Shown piece after piece: positions 17,614-25,072 of a stretch of DNA of 37,960 nt. The stretch is from Ferruginibacter sp. Lineage in GTDB: Bacteria; Bacteroidota; Bacteroidia; Chitinophagales; Chitinophagaceae. Location: the NCBI GenBank assembly GCA_025362235.1, contig JANYGZ010000012.1, positions 1-37,960 on the forward strand, written 5' to 3'. The position numbers were made by a program, and so were the translations under genes. The notes beneath the pieces were generated by a model. The model did no database searches. It saw nothing but the letters and a program-made list of their open reading frames with translations, and was not told where the DNA came from. Positions within the stretch are counted from its first letter, which is position 1. Each line of letters opens with the position of its first letter.

Positions 17614-18591
17614 ATGTTGATAGATAATCACGGAAGGGTTATAAATTATTTACGTTTATCAGTTACAGATAACTGCAATATGCGTTGCCAGTATTGTATG
17701 CCGGCAGAGGGTATTGCATTTTCAACCTCAAAGGAATTGTTAACCTGGGATGAAATGTTTTTACTGGCATCTACTTTTGTAGAGCTGGGAATAAAAAAAA
17801 TCAGGATTACCGGGGGGGAACCTTTTGTACGCAAAGGGTTGATGGAGTTTTTACATAAACTGGCGGCTGTTGAAGGGCTGGAAGATATTTCCATTACCAC
17901 CAATGCTACATTGATTGGAGAACATATTGCCGCATTAAAAAAACTCAACATCCTCAATATTAATGTTAGTATGGATAGCCTGGATAAAGAACGTTTTAAT
18001 ACCATTACACGGCGTGATTATTTTGATGTGGTATTAAATAATGTTCACCGGTTATTACAAAACGGATTTAATGTTAAGATAAATTGTGTTATAATGGGCG
18101 GACAAAACACCGACGATATTATTCCATTTATCAATTTTGCCAACGACTATAAGGTGGATGTTCGCTTTTTAGAAGAAATGCCTTTTAATGGTCATAGCAC
18201 TGGTTTTGATAATCTTGAATGGGATTATAAAAAAATTATGGGTGTTATACAATCAAGGTTCGATGCAATACATCCTATACCCTCTGTAGTAGGTTCCACT
18301 TCAGAAAATTATATCATCGATAACCGCAAAGGCTCATTCGGTATCATCCCTTCTTTTTCAAGAACATTTTGTGGTACCTGTAACAGGGTGAGGCTTTCTG
18401 CCAAAGGCGAATTACAAACCTGTTTGTATACAAACGAAAGTATTTCTTTAAAAAAAGTGGTGACTGAAAATATGAATGCGCAGACAGTAAAGCCGTTAAT
18501 TATTAAAGCAATCGCATCACGTTTTAAAGATGGTTTTGAAGCAGAAGAAAAAACAATATTTAAAAAATCAATGTCATTAATCGGCGGATGA
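17614..18591 (+). CDS. moaA: GTP 3',8-cyclase
   Basis: A radical-SAM enzyme that rearranges GTP to 3',8-cyclo-7,8-dihydro-GTP, the first step of Moco synthesis. The 325 residues contain the SAM cluster motif CNMRCQYC (Cys21, Cys25, Cys28), the ITGGEP motif, and the C-terminal second 4Fe-4S site (Cys253, Cys256, Cys270) that binds GTP. The C-terminus is the conserved Gly-Gly (MSLIGG) needed for activity. Its stop overlaps the start of moaC as ATGA, so the two are translationally coupled; MoaC uses its product directly. Confidence 0.98.
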   Translation: MLIDNHGRVINYLRLSVTDNCNMRCQYCMPAEGIAFSTSKELLTWDEMFLLASTFVELGIKKIRITGGEPFVRKGLMEFLHKLAAVEGLEDISITTNATLIGEHIAALKKLNILNINVSMDSLDKERFNTITRRDYFDVVLNNVHRLLQNGFNVKINCVIMGGQNTDDIIPFINFANDYKVDVRFLEEMPFNGHSTGFDNLEWDYKKIMGVIQSRFDAIHPIPSVVGSTSENYIIDNRKGSFGIIPSFSRTFCGTCNRVRLSAKGELQTCLYTNESISLKKVVTENMNAQTVKPLIIKAIASRFKDGFEAEEKTIFKKSMSLIGG

Positions 18592-19070
18592 AAAAAGGCA
18601 TGGAAATATTATCACATCTTGATACCCAGGGCAATCCACAAATGGTGGATGTATCGCAAAAAAAAATTACCAATCGTACGGCAACAGCACAGTCAACCGT
18701 ACAATTTCCACCAGCCATCTTTAAGCAATTGGCTAAAAATAATTTTCTTAGTGCCAAGGGCAGTATTTTTCATACAGCAATTATTGCAGGAACAATGGCG
18801 GCAAAACGTACCGCAGACTTAATTCCACTTTGTCATCCGTTATCCTTGTCAAGGGTAAATATTAATATTGAAGAAAAGGCAGATTCACTTTTAATAAATG
18901 CTACCATTACATGCGAAGGTAAAACAGGTGTTGAAATGGAAGCCTTAACTGCAGCCAGCATTGCTGCACTAACGGTGTACGATATGTGCAAAGCACTATC
19001 GCACGATATAGTAATAAGCCAGACTAAACTGGTTGAAAAAAAAGGAGGGAAAAGTGATTTTAAAAGATGA
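18588..19070 (+). CDS. moaC: cyclic pyranopterin monophosphate synthase
   Basis: Converts the MoaA product to cyclic pyranopterin monophosphate (precursor Z). The 160 residues have the family motifs LIPLCHPLSLS, the catalytic CEGKTGVEMEALTAAS block, YDMCKALSHD and the C-terminal KKGGKSDFKR. Length and order match MoaC hexamer subunits. The ATG overlaps the moaA stop by four bases. At its 3' end the codons for the conserved KGGK motif also supply the ribosome binding site of mobA. Confidence 0.98.
   Translation: MKKGMEILSHLDTQGNPQMVDVSQKKITNRTATAQSTVQFPPAIFKQLAKNNFLSAKGSIFHTAIIAGTMAAKRTADLIPLCHPLSLSRVNINIEEKADSLLINATITCEGKTGVEMEALTAASIAALTVYDMCKALSHDIVISQTKLVEKKGGKSDFKR
19042..19048 (+). promoter_or_regulatory. 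Shine-Dalgarno site that fixes the mobA start
   Basis: AAGGAGG, a full match to the anti-SD core, sits five bases before a GTG at 19054 inside the last codons of moaC. Strong SD sites are uncommon in this window, so it is good evidence for the GTG start. Confidence 0.7.
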
Positions 19071-19650
19071 TATATACGGGCTGATACTGGCAGGTGGCAA
19101 AAGCAGCAGGATGCAGACAGATAAAGGAGAATTGAAGTATCATGATGCCATCAACCAAAGAGCTTATTTATATAAAATGCTGAGCAAATTTTGCAGCAAA
19201 ACATTTATAAGTTGCCGAAATGAACAGGTGGCTAATTTGAAGGATGAAGAAGAATATATTGTTGATGAAGGTAAATACGGGGGCCCGCTGAATGGTATTT
19301 TATCTGCTCATCATCATTTTCCGGATAAGGCGTGGATGGTGCTGGCAGTTGACCTGCCGCATATAACCGATAAAACTATTGAGTTATTAATGAGTAGGCG
19401 TGACCCAGTAAAGATAGCCACCGTGTATGCCCTAAAAGATTCACCAATGCCCGAACCATTGATTGCTATCTGGGAGCCGGCAGCATTGGAGGAGGCGGAA
19501 AAATATATACAGGCAGGAAGTAATTGCCCACGTAAATTTTTAAGCAGCAGGGATATTAAAATAATATTTCCCGAAAATGATATTGAATTGTTCAATGCTA
19601 ATTTTTATACAGATTACCTGGAAGCAAAAAAAAGAATGGCTGAATCATGA
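19054..19650 (+). CDS. mobA: molybdenum cofactor guanylyltransferase
   Basis: Attaches GMP to molybdopterin-Mo to give the guanine dinucleotide form (MGD). The 198-residue protein has the nucleotide-binding LILAGGKSSRMQTDKGEL loop near the N-terminus, YGGPLNGIL, and the AVDLPHI segment with the metal-binding Asp. The usual RMG is RMQ here. The frame is open to a TTG at 19033, but the GTG at 19054 is preferred because of the AAGGAGG five bases before it. It overlaps moaC by 17 bases and the next gene by four (ATGA). Presence of MobA implies DMSO-reductase-family Mo enzymes in this genome, although none is in the window. Confidence 0.93.
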   Translation: MILKDDIYGLILAGGKSSRMQTDKGELKYHDAINQRAYLYKMLSKFCSKTFISCRNEQVANLKDEEEYIVDEGKYGGPLNGILSAHHHFPDKAWMVLAVDLPHITDKTIELLMSRRDPVKIATVYALKDSPMPEPLIAIWEPAALEEAEKYIQAGSNCPRKFLSSRDIKIIFPENDIELFNANFYTDYLEAKKRMAES

Positions 19651-20708
19651 ACGAATCCAGATATTCAAAACAAATTATACTAAAGGGTTTTGGCCTGCCT
19701 GCGCAACAATTGCTGCAGGACAGTAAAGTATTGATAGTTGGGCTTGGAGGTTTGGGAACCCCCTGCGCACAATACTTAAATGGGGCAGGTGTTGGTACAA
19801 TTGGATTAATTGATGCAGATATTATTAGTTTAAGTAACCTGCCACGACAAACTTTATTTGATGAAGCAGAAGTTGGATTATTTAAAGTTGATATATTATC
19901 TAAAAAATTAGCAAAACAAAACCCCGGTACCCATTTTATTTGCTATAATGAATTTTTAACAGCAGTTAATGCCCTGGCTATTATCAGCGGATATGATATA
20001 GTAGTAGATGCATCGGATAATTTTGCCACCCGTTATTTAGTAAACGATAGTTGCCTACTTTTAAATAAGCCATTTATTTATGGTGCCGTGCATGAATTTG
20101 AGGGGCAATTAAGTGTTTTAAATTTTAAAGCGGGCCCAACATATCGCTGCCTTTTTCCGGGTAATGCGGAAATAAGTAATATACCTGACTGTAACGACAA
20201 TGGTATAATTGGAGTATTGCCTGCATTGATTGGCAACTACCAGGCAATAGAAGCTATAAAAATAATTACGGGTATAGGCGAGCCACTTAGCGGGTATCTT
20301 CTAATAATTGATACGCTTACTCAATCGCATTTTAAAATAGCGGTTTCTACTAACCCTGAAAACAGGAAAATACACCAATTGCTAGAATCGTATCTTACCC
20401 CTGTTTGTAATAGGGATGTTCCATTGATTGATGCCGCTACTTTTAAAAACTGGCAGCAGCAAAAGAAACAAATGCAGTTGATAGATGTAAGGACAGTAGA
20501 AGAATTTACAAACCAGTGCTTGCCAAAAGCTAAAAATATTCCACTAACTGAGTTGTATACACGCCAATCGGAAATTAATTTTAAATTACCGGTAATTACT
20601 ATTTGCCAAACAGGTGTTAGAAGCAACAGTGCGGCCTTATTATTAAAAACGGAAGATGACCAACGGCAGGTATTTAGCCTGCTCGGGGGTTTACAATCAA
20701 TATTATAG
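19647..20708 (+). CDS. MoeB/ThiF-type E1-like adenylyltransferase fused to a rhodanese domain
   Basis: Adenylates the C-terminal Gly of MoaD and, through its rhodanese part, probably delivers the sulfur. Residues 1-250 form the E1-like domain: the RYSKQI N-terminus, the ATP loop VGLGGLG, the NLPRQTLFDEAEVG block and DASDNFATRYLVND. Residues 260-353 form a rhodanese with the loop CQTGVRS (Cys320). The zinc site seems degenerate: E. coli MoeB has CYRC plus a later C-x-x-C, whereas here the first pair reads TYRC (Cys168 only) and only one Cys is seen in the second region (LTPVCNRD). It overlaps mobA by four bases. A ThiF role is possible but less likely by context. Confidence 0.93.
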   Translation: MNESRYSKQIILKGFGLPAQQLLQDSKVLIVGLGGLGTPCAQYLNGAGVGTIGLIDADIISLSNLPRQTLFDEAEVGLFKVDILSKKLAKQNPGTHFICYNEFLTAVNALAIISGYDIVVDASDNFATRYLVNDSCLLLNKPFIYGAVHEFEGQLSVLNFKAGPTYRCLFPGNAEISNIPDCNDNGIIGVLPALIGNYQAIEAIKIITGIGEPLSGYLLIIDTLTQSHFKIAVSTNPENRKIHQLLESYLTPVCNRDVPLIDAATFKNWQQQKKQMQLIDVRTVEEFTNQCLPKAKNIPLTELYTRQSEINFKLPVITICQTGVRSNSAALLLKTEDDQRQVFSLLGGLQSIL

Positions 20709-20717
20709 ATTTTACCA

Positions 20718-21473
20718 ATGGATACATCAACTATTTTAATTATTTCGGGATTATTTTTAATAATCTCCTTTTTATATAGTACGGTTGGTTTTGGCGGCGG
20801 CTCAAGCTATCTTGCTATCCTAAGCCTTTTTATTGCAGACTTTAATACCATACGCACACATGCTTTACTCTGCAATATTGCGGTTGTAACCATCGGCTGT
20901 ACCATCGCATACCGTAAAGGCTTTTTGTCTCTTAGAAGGGCCATTCCATATACAATTTTTAGTGTACCGGCAGCACTATGGGGCGCTACTTTTAAATTAT
21001 CACAAAAAACTTTTTTTCTTTTATTGGGCGTTGCGTTGGTACTTTCGGCAGTAGCATTATTTTTTCAGGTGGTAAGACCGGTTAAACCTCTGGAAGATAG
21101 AAAAAGAGTATTGATAAGGTCTGTTCCATTGGGTACGGGCTTGGGTTTTTTATCGGGCCTGGTAGGCATTGGCGGAGGCATATTTTTATCGCCGGTGCTT
21201 AATTTATTAAATTGGGAAGAAGCAAAAAAAATTGCAGGTATTGCCAGCTTTTTTATTTTGGTAAATTCAATTGGCGGTATAGCAGGGCTAGCAATTAGCG
21301 GCACTGTTTCGGTTTCTATGCCCTTTACCCTTTGTGTGTTAGGTGCAGTTATAATTGGTGGTTTTGCAGGTTCAAATATAAGTATGAAATTGTTTGATGC
21401 ATTGGTAATAAAAAGGCTTACAGCTTTGTTAATATTAGTGGTTGGGATAAAGTTATTGACGGAACATATTTGA
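20718..21473 (+). CDS. TauE/SafE (TSUP) family permease
   Basis: A 251-residue inner-membrane protein with about eight helices and the internal duplication typical of TSUP transporters: TVGFGGGSSYLA in the first half and GLVGIGGGIFLSP in the second. Family members move sulfite, sulfoacetate, thiosulfate or other small anions. It starts nine bases after the MoeB-rhodanese gene and so belongs to the Moco operon. A role in supplying sulfur compounds or an oxyanion for cofactor synthesis is an inference from this position only. It ends the rightward block and is convergent with the TonB-dependent receptor; the 192 bases between them show no feature. Confidence 0.9.
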   Translation: MDTSTILIISGLFLIISFLYSTVGFGGGSSYLAILSLFIADFNTIRTHALLCNIAVVTIGCTIAYRKGFLSLRRAIPYTIFSVPAALWGATFKLSQKTFFLLLGVALVLSAVALFFQVVRPVKPLEDRKRVLIRSVPLGTGLGFLSGLVGIGGGIFLSPVLNLLNWEEAKKIAGIASFFILVNSIGGIAGLAISGTVSVSMPFTLCVLGAVIIGGFAGSNISMKLFDALVIKRLTALLILVVGIKLLTEHI

Positions 21474-21665
21474 TATTGCTCGAGGCTTCCTCAGGGCTGG
21501 GATTTTATAACTGTCAGCCTGGCAACTAAAGCCGATTGAAAACAGATGATGAGGTTGACAACTCAAAGCCAAATAGAATTCGGTCAATTCGATTGTTATT
21601 CCGTCCGCTAGCCTTGCGTACCTTTTGTTGCCTGCTGTTTTTCTTCTCCGTGTGTAAGTTTGTGT

Positions 21666-24131
21666 CTAAAACGGAACGATTGCTTTTACACAAATATTCC
21701 TGCCCATGTTGTACATTCCAAAATGCCCGTTGGGCGATTGGGTGTTATACTCAAAATATTTCAGCCGGCTAAGATTAGATTGATAGGCTTTGTCGAAAAT
21801 ATTATTTACCTGCACTTGAAATTGAAACGCGTTATTTTTTGATAAATTTATTTTTGTGTTGATGGCCATGCCGAATAATGCGTATGCTGGCGTTGCGGTT
21901 TCGGTATTGTTAAATGCCAAATAGCGGTTTTGTGCTGCATTAAATTCGGCTTCTATTTTACTGTTTATTTCATCAAATATTTTTGATGTTGTTTTGATGT
22001 TTTGGTTGATACTGCTCAATAATTTCATCGGCGGAATGAGAGGCAAAAATTCTCCATCAAGCCCTTTATTTTTATAGGATTGGTTTCTATTAAATCCATA
22101 TACAAAAGAAAAAGAATTGTTAAAGGAAAAGCCTTTTAAAATTGCGGGATGAATATTCAGCATTAATTCTGCTCCATACAATTGTGCCGCTGCTTGCCGG
22201 TACTGAAATGTTTTATTTCCTTGTGCATCTACAATGGCGTTTCCATTAGCGTCGCTTAATATCGACAGGTAAATATAGTTCTGCATATTATTGTTGAATA
22301 CGCTTGCCGACGCAGAGAAATCTTTAAAATGAAAATCTGCCCCAATGTCTTCTTGAAAACTAAATTCAGGTACAAAATTCCTGTTGCCTAAATAAATTAT
22401 ATGGGCTCCGGGGTCTAGCCCGTTTGATGCAAACTCGGTAATGCTAGGCGCCCTGTAGCCTTTTGCTACATTGGCTTTTAAGTTTATATTCGCATTTAGT
22501 TGGCAGGTTGCGCCAATACTTAAAGATGTGCCATTAAATGTTTTGGCAAATGAAGGGAATTGCAAATATGCACCTGATGTATCTGCTGAAAACACTTGTT
22601 TTGCAAAGCCTGTTGAAGCATTTATTTTTGTATAAAAATCATCTCCTTGCAAATGGCGGATGTCGTATCTTAAACCGCCGCTGATTGTCCAATTATTTTG
22701 TTTCCATTTGGCAAAAATGTAACTACCTGCATCAAATAAATTATAATTGGGAATAGGAAAATCGGTTGCATTTTTACTTGTATTGTTTTGATACATTCCA
22801 TTTATGCCAACTGAAATTTCGGTCTTTAAAAATATAGGTGCATTGTATCGAAATCCATAATTGCAAGTGTTCAACTGCACATACATTCCTGCCTGCTCAG
22901 GCGTTGTTGGATGGTTGTATTCTCTTCGGATATTTTGTTGGAATGCCATTGTAAAATCAATATTTCCTTTGCCAAGTTCATAATGATTGTTGCTGTAAAT
23001 CCTGTAATGCTGGATGTGTTGGTGCAATGGACTTAATTGGTAAAAATTTAATTCGGCATCGGAAACAATTGGCCGGGTTTTAATGTCATCATTATTGCCT
23101 TCATAAATTTGTTTGGTGAATTTTCTGGTCAACGAATCACGGCTTCCATCTGGTATTCCTTGCAGATTATCGTACAATGTAAGGTTTAAATTAGAATAGC
23201 TGCCATTGCTAAAATGCTGAACTGTTGCCGAGGCATTGGTTTCACGAAAGGCAGTATTATAAACCCTTCCGTCAATAGTATTGGTATAATTTTTTGCAAT
23301 GCGGTATGATCCACGCAAGGCATACGCCCAACCATTTTTTGAATAAGTAAGCCTTATTCCGTTGCCAACTAATCTATTGTTGCTTTGATATTCTGTAAAG
23401 TATTTTCCGTGCAAACCTATATCATTCTTTAAAGGCATTGAAGGCATTAAACTTACCACACCAGCTACTGCATCTGAACCGTACATAATACTTGCAGGGC
23501 CTTTTACCACTTCTGCACGGCTGATATTGTAAGCATCAACCTCAATGCCGTGTTCATCGCCCCATTGTTGACCCTCTTGCCGTATTCCATCGTATAATGT
23601 AAGCACACGGTTATAGCCTAAACCACGAATGAACGGTTTGGAAATATTGGGGCCCGTTTTTACGGCATTCAAACCAGGCACATTTTTTACCAATACATCT
23701 ATTATGTTTGTTTCGGTGGCTTGCTCAATTGCTTTCGGAGAAATGCTAACAATAGCAACTGGATTTTCTCTTATACTGGTAGCTTTTGAAACGCCCGTAA
23801 CTACCACTTCATTCAATGTTCCCTGCTTTGGTTTCAGTAAAACTTCGTAATTATTTTTTGTTGGGTAAACTTGTACTGTATCGGAAACATATCCTAAAGT
23901 TGAAATTACCAAACTTGCAAAAGTATTGCTTTGAGGAATAGTTATTTTAAATTCCCCTTCGGCATTGGCAATTGTTTCAATTGGTGATTTTAAAATTGCA
24001 ATATTGCAAAACCCAATTGTTTGTTGAGTTTCTGCATCTTTTACTGTTCCAATGATGTTTTGCGCCTGTGCTGACAATTGAATGGTTGCAAAAATTGCGA
24101 CAATGGTTATGCAGAAATATATTTGCTTCAT
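21666..24131 (-). CDS. TonB-dependent outer-membrane receptor, probably for a metal complex
   Basis: An 821-residue outer-membrane receptor. In order: a signal peptide (1-23), a carboxypeptidase-regulatory-like domain (about 26-105), a TonB-box-like LNEVVVTG, a plug domain (about 120-235, with IRGLGYNRVLTLYDGIRQEG and VVKGPASIMYGSDAVAG) and a 22-strand barrel ending in a C-terminal Phe (KAIVPF). It lacks a SusD partner, which argues against a polysaccharide locus. The adjacent divergent gene encodes a DtxR/MntR-type metal sensor, and a palindrome overlaps the receptor promoter, so the substrate is probably an iron, manganese or other metal complex. The placement inside a Moco cluster leaves molybdate as a speculative alternative. 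Confidence 0.93.
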   Translation of the reverse strand: MKQIYFCITIVAIFATIQLSAQAQNIIGTVKDAETQQTIGFCNIAILKSPIETIANAEGEFKITIPQSNTFASLVISTLGYVSDTVQVYPTKNNYEVLLKPKQGTLNEVVVTGVSKATSIRENPVAIVSISPKAIEQATETNIIDVLVKNVPGLNAVKTGPNISKPFIRGLGYNRVLTLYDGIRQEGQQWGDEHGIEVDAYNISRAEVVKGPASIMYGSDAVAGVVSLMPSMPLKNDIGLHGKYFTEYQSNNRLVGNGIRLTYSKNGWAYALRGSYRIAKNYTNTIDGRVYNTAFRETNASATVQHFSNGSYSNLNLTLYDNLQGIPDGSRDSLTRKFTKQIYEGNNDDIKTRPIVSDAELNFYQLSPLHQHIQHYRIYSNNHYELGKGNIDFTMAFQQNIRREYNHPTTPEQAGMYVQLNTCNYGFRYNAPIFLKTEISVGINGMYQNNTSKNATDFPIPNYNLFDAGSYIFAKWKQNNWTISGGLRYDIRHLQGDDFYTKINASTGFAKQVFSADTSGAYLQFPSFAKTFNGTSLSIGATCQLNANINLKANVAKGYRAPSITEFASNGLDPGAHIIYLGNRNFVPEFSFQEDIGADFHFKDFSASASVFNNNMQNYIYLSILSDANGNAIVDAQGNKTFQYRQAAAQLYGAELMLNIHPAILKGFSFNNSFSFVYGFNRNQSYKNKGLDGEFLPLIPPMKLLSSINQNIKTTSKIFDEINSKIEAEFNAAQNRYLAFNNTETATPAYALFGMAINTKINLSKNNAFQFQVQVNNIFDKAYQSNLSRLKYFEYNTQSPNGHFGMYNMGRNICVKAIVPF

Positions 24132-24152
24132 CTAATTATTTTATTTACCAAG

Positions 24153-24183
24153 CAAAAGTAATAAGTTAGAGAAATCTAACAAA
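24153..24183 (-). promoter_or_regulatory. promoter with embedded metal-regulator operator for the receptor gene
   Basis: On the minus strand a TTTG element (24183-24180) is followed after exactly 19 bases by TACTTTTG (24160-24153), a full match to the Bacteroidota TTTG-N19-TAnnTTTG promoter. Between them lies a perfect palindrome GTTAGA-n4-TCTAAC (24165-24180). Its first base is the last base of the -33 element. A repressor bound there would block RNA polymerase. The half-site TTAG/CTAA resembles DtxR-family boxes. The expected transcript start is about 16 bases before the ATG at 24131. Confidence 0.7.
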
Positions 24184-24245
24184 ATTTAATTAAAAATGTA
24201 TTTTTACAATTCCTGTAAGAGATATATTTTCATTAGATTTGCCTT

Positions 24246-24902
24246 ATGAACTCATTGACAGAAGAAAATTATTTAAAAGCATTGTTCAATATTGCCAATG
24301 AAACTGGCGAAGTGAATGTTGCGGAACTTTCCAAACGGCTTGAAATAAAAATGCCTACCGTAACCAGTATGATGAAAAAGCTATCCGAAAAAAAATTGGT
24401 TCACTACGAAAGTTATAAGCCTCTGCAACTAACCGACAAAGGAAAAAAAGAAGCTGGGCTGATTATCCGTAAGCACCGTCTTACCGAAATGTTTTTAGTA
24501 GATAAGATGAAATTGGGTTGGGAAGATGTACATGACATTGCTGAACAGATAGAACACATACAGTCGCCTGTTTTTTTTGAGAAAATGGATGAGCTTCTTG
24601 GTTACCCAAAAGTAGACCCACACGGCTCGCCAATACCCGATAAAAATGGAAAAGTTGTTTGGAAAGAATACAACAAACTAAGCGATTGCAAAGTTGGCGA
24701 AACGGTGAAACTGGCTGCCGTTATAAATACTTCGTCCGGGTTTTTGAAATTTTTGAATACCCGTGAAATGCGTTTGGGCCTAAAAATAAAAATCAAGTCA
24801 ATAGAAGCATTTGACAAGTCTATAACAGTAAGTTATGGCAAACACCAGGCCGAAGCATTAAGCAATATTGTTTGCGAAAGGTTATTGGTAGAAAAACAAT
24901 GA
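24246..24902 (+). CDS. DtxR/MntR-family metal-dependent transcriptional repressor
   Basis: A 218-residue regulator. Residues about 5-62 form a winged helix-turn-helix (VAELSKRLEIKMPTVTSMMKKL). Residues 70-130 form the dimerisation and metal-binding part with RKHRLTEMFLVDKM and WEDVHDIAEQIEHIQSP, whose Glu and His residues are the family's ligands. Residues ~150-215 form an SH3-like FeoA domain. With bound Fe(II) or Mn(II) it should bind an inverted repeat and repress. It is divergent from the TonB-dependent receptor, with 114 bases between them holding a matching palindrome, so it most likely controls the receptor and perhaps itself. Which metal it senses cannot be told from sequence. Confidence 0.93.
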   Translation: MNSLTEENYLKALFNIANETGEVNVAELSKRLEIKMPTVTSMMKKLSEKKLVHYESYKPLQLTDKGKKEAGLIIRKHRLTEMFLVDKMKLGWEDVHDIAEQIEHIQSPVFFEKMDELLGYPKVDPHGSPIPDKNGKVVWKEYNKLSDCKVGETVKLAAVINTSSGFLKFLNTREMRLGLKIKIKSIEAFDKSITVSYGKHQAEALSNIVCERLLVEKQ

Positions 24903-25072
24903 ATGATTTCCGGGGTGGCTGGTGGGCCTACCTCTTGTCCTAATATTAAAGTTTTATTGTCTGCCGATAGTTGTATGTCTGTTTGTCTAACATAGAAGGC
25001 AACACGCTGATAGGGGAGATAGGATACGCTGCCAAAAAAATATAGATTAAAAATATAAAACAAATATATTTT
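24903..25072. other. 170-base gap before moeA with a possible decayed coding remnant
   Basis: The stretch is less A/T-rich than neighbouring gaps. On the minus strand it encodes an open segment with protein-like composition (YVRQTDIQLSADN, then LILGQEVGPPATPE), but it has no convincing start, overlaps the end of the regulator gene and resembles no family I recognise. The last 40 bases before moeA are A/T-rich and probably hold its promoter (TATATTTT lies five bases before the ATG). Confidence 0.3.

Noticed and set aside
17203..17631. A 142-codon minus-strand frame with hydrophobic segments opposite moaD
   Set aside because: It lies wholly antisense to moaD and the moaD-moaA spacer. The moaD protein is clearly real (C-terminal GG), and the antisense product has no family resemblance.
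19033..19053. TTG start for mobA
   Set aside because: The GTG at 19054 has an AAGGAGG five bases upstream and gives the usual MobA N-terminus; the longer version adds only a Lys-rich tail encoded by moaC sequence.
21474..21665. Possible terminator or gene between the convergent TSUP and receptor genes
   Set aside because: No stem followed by a T-run and no protein-like frame could be supported.
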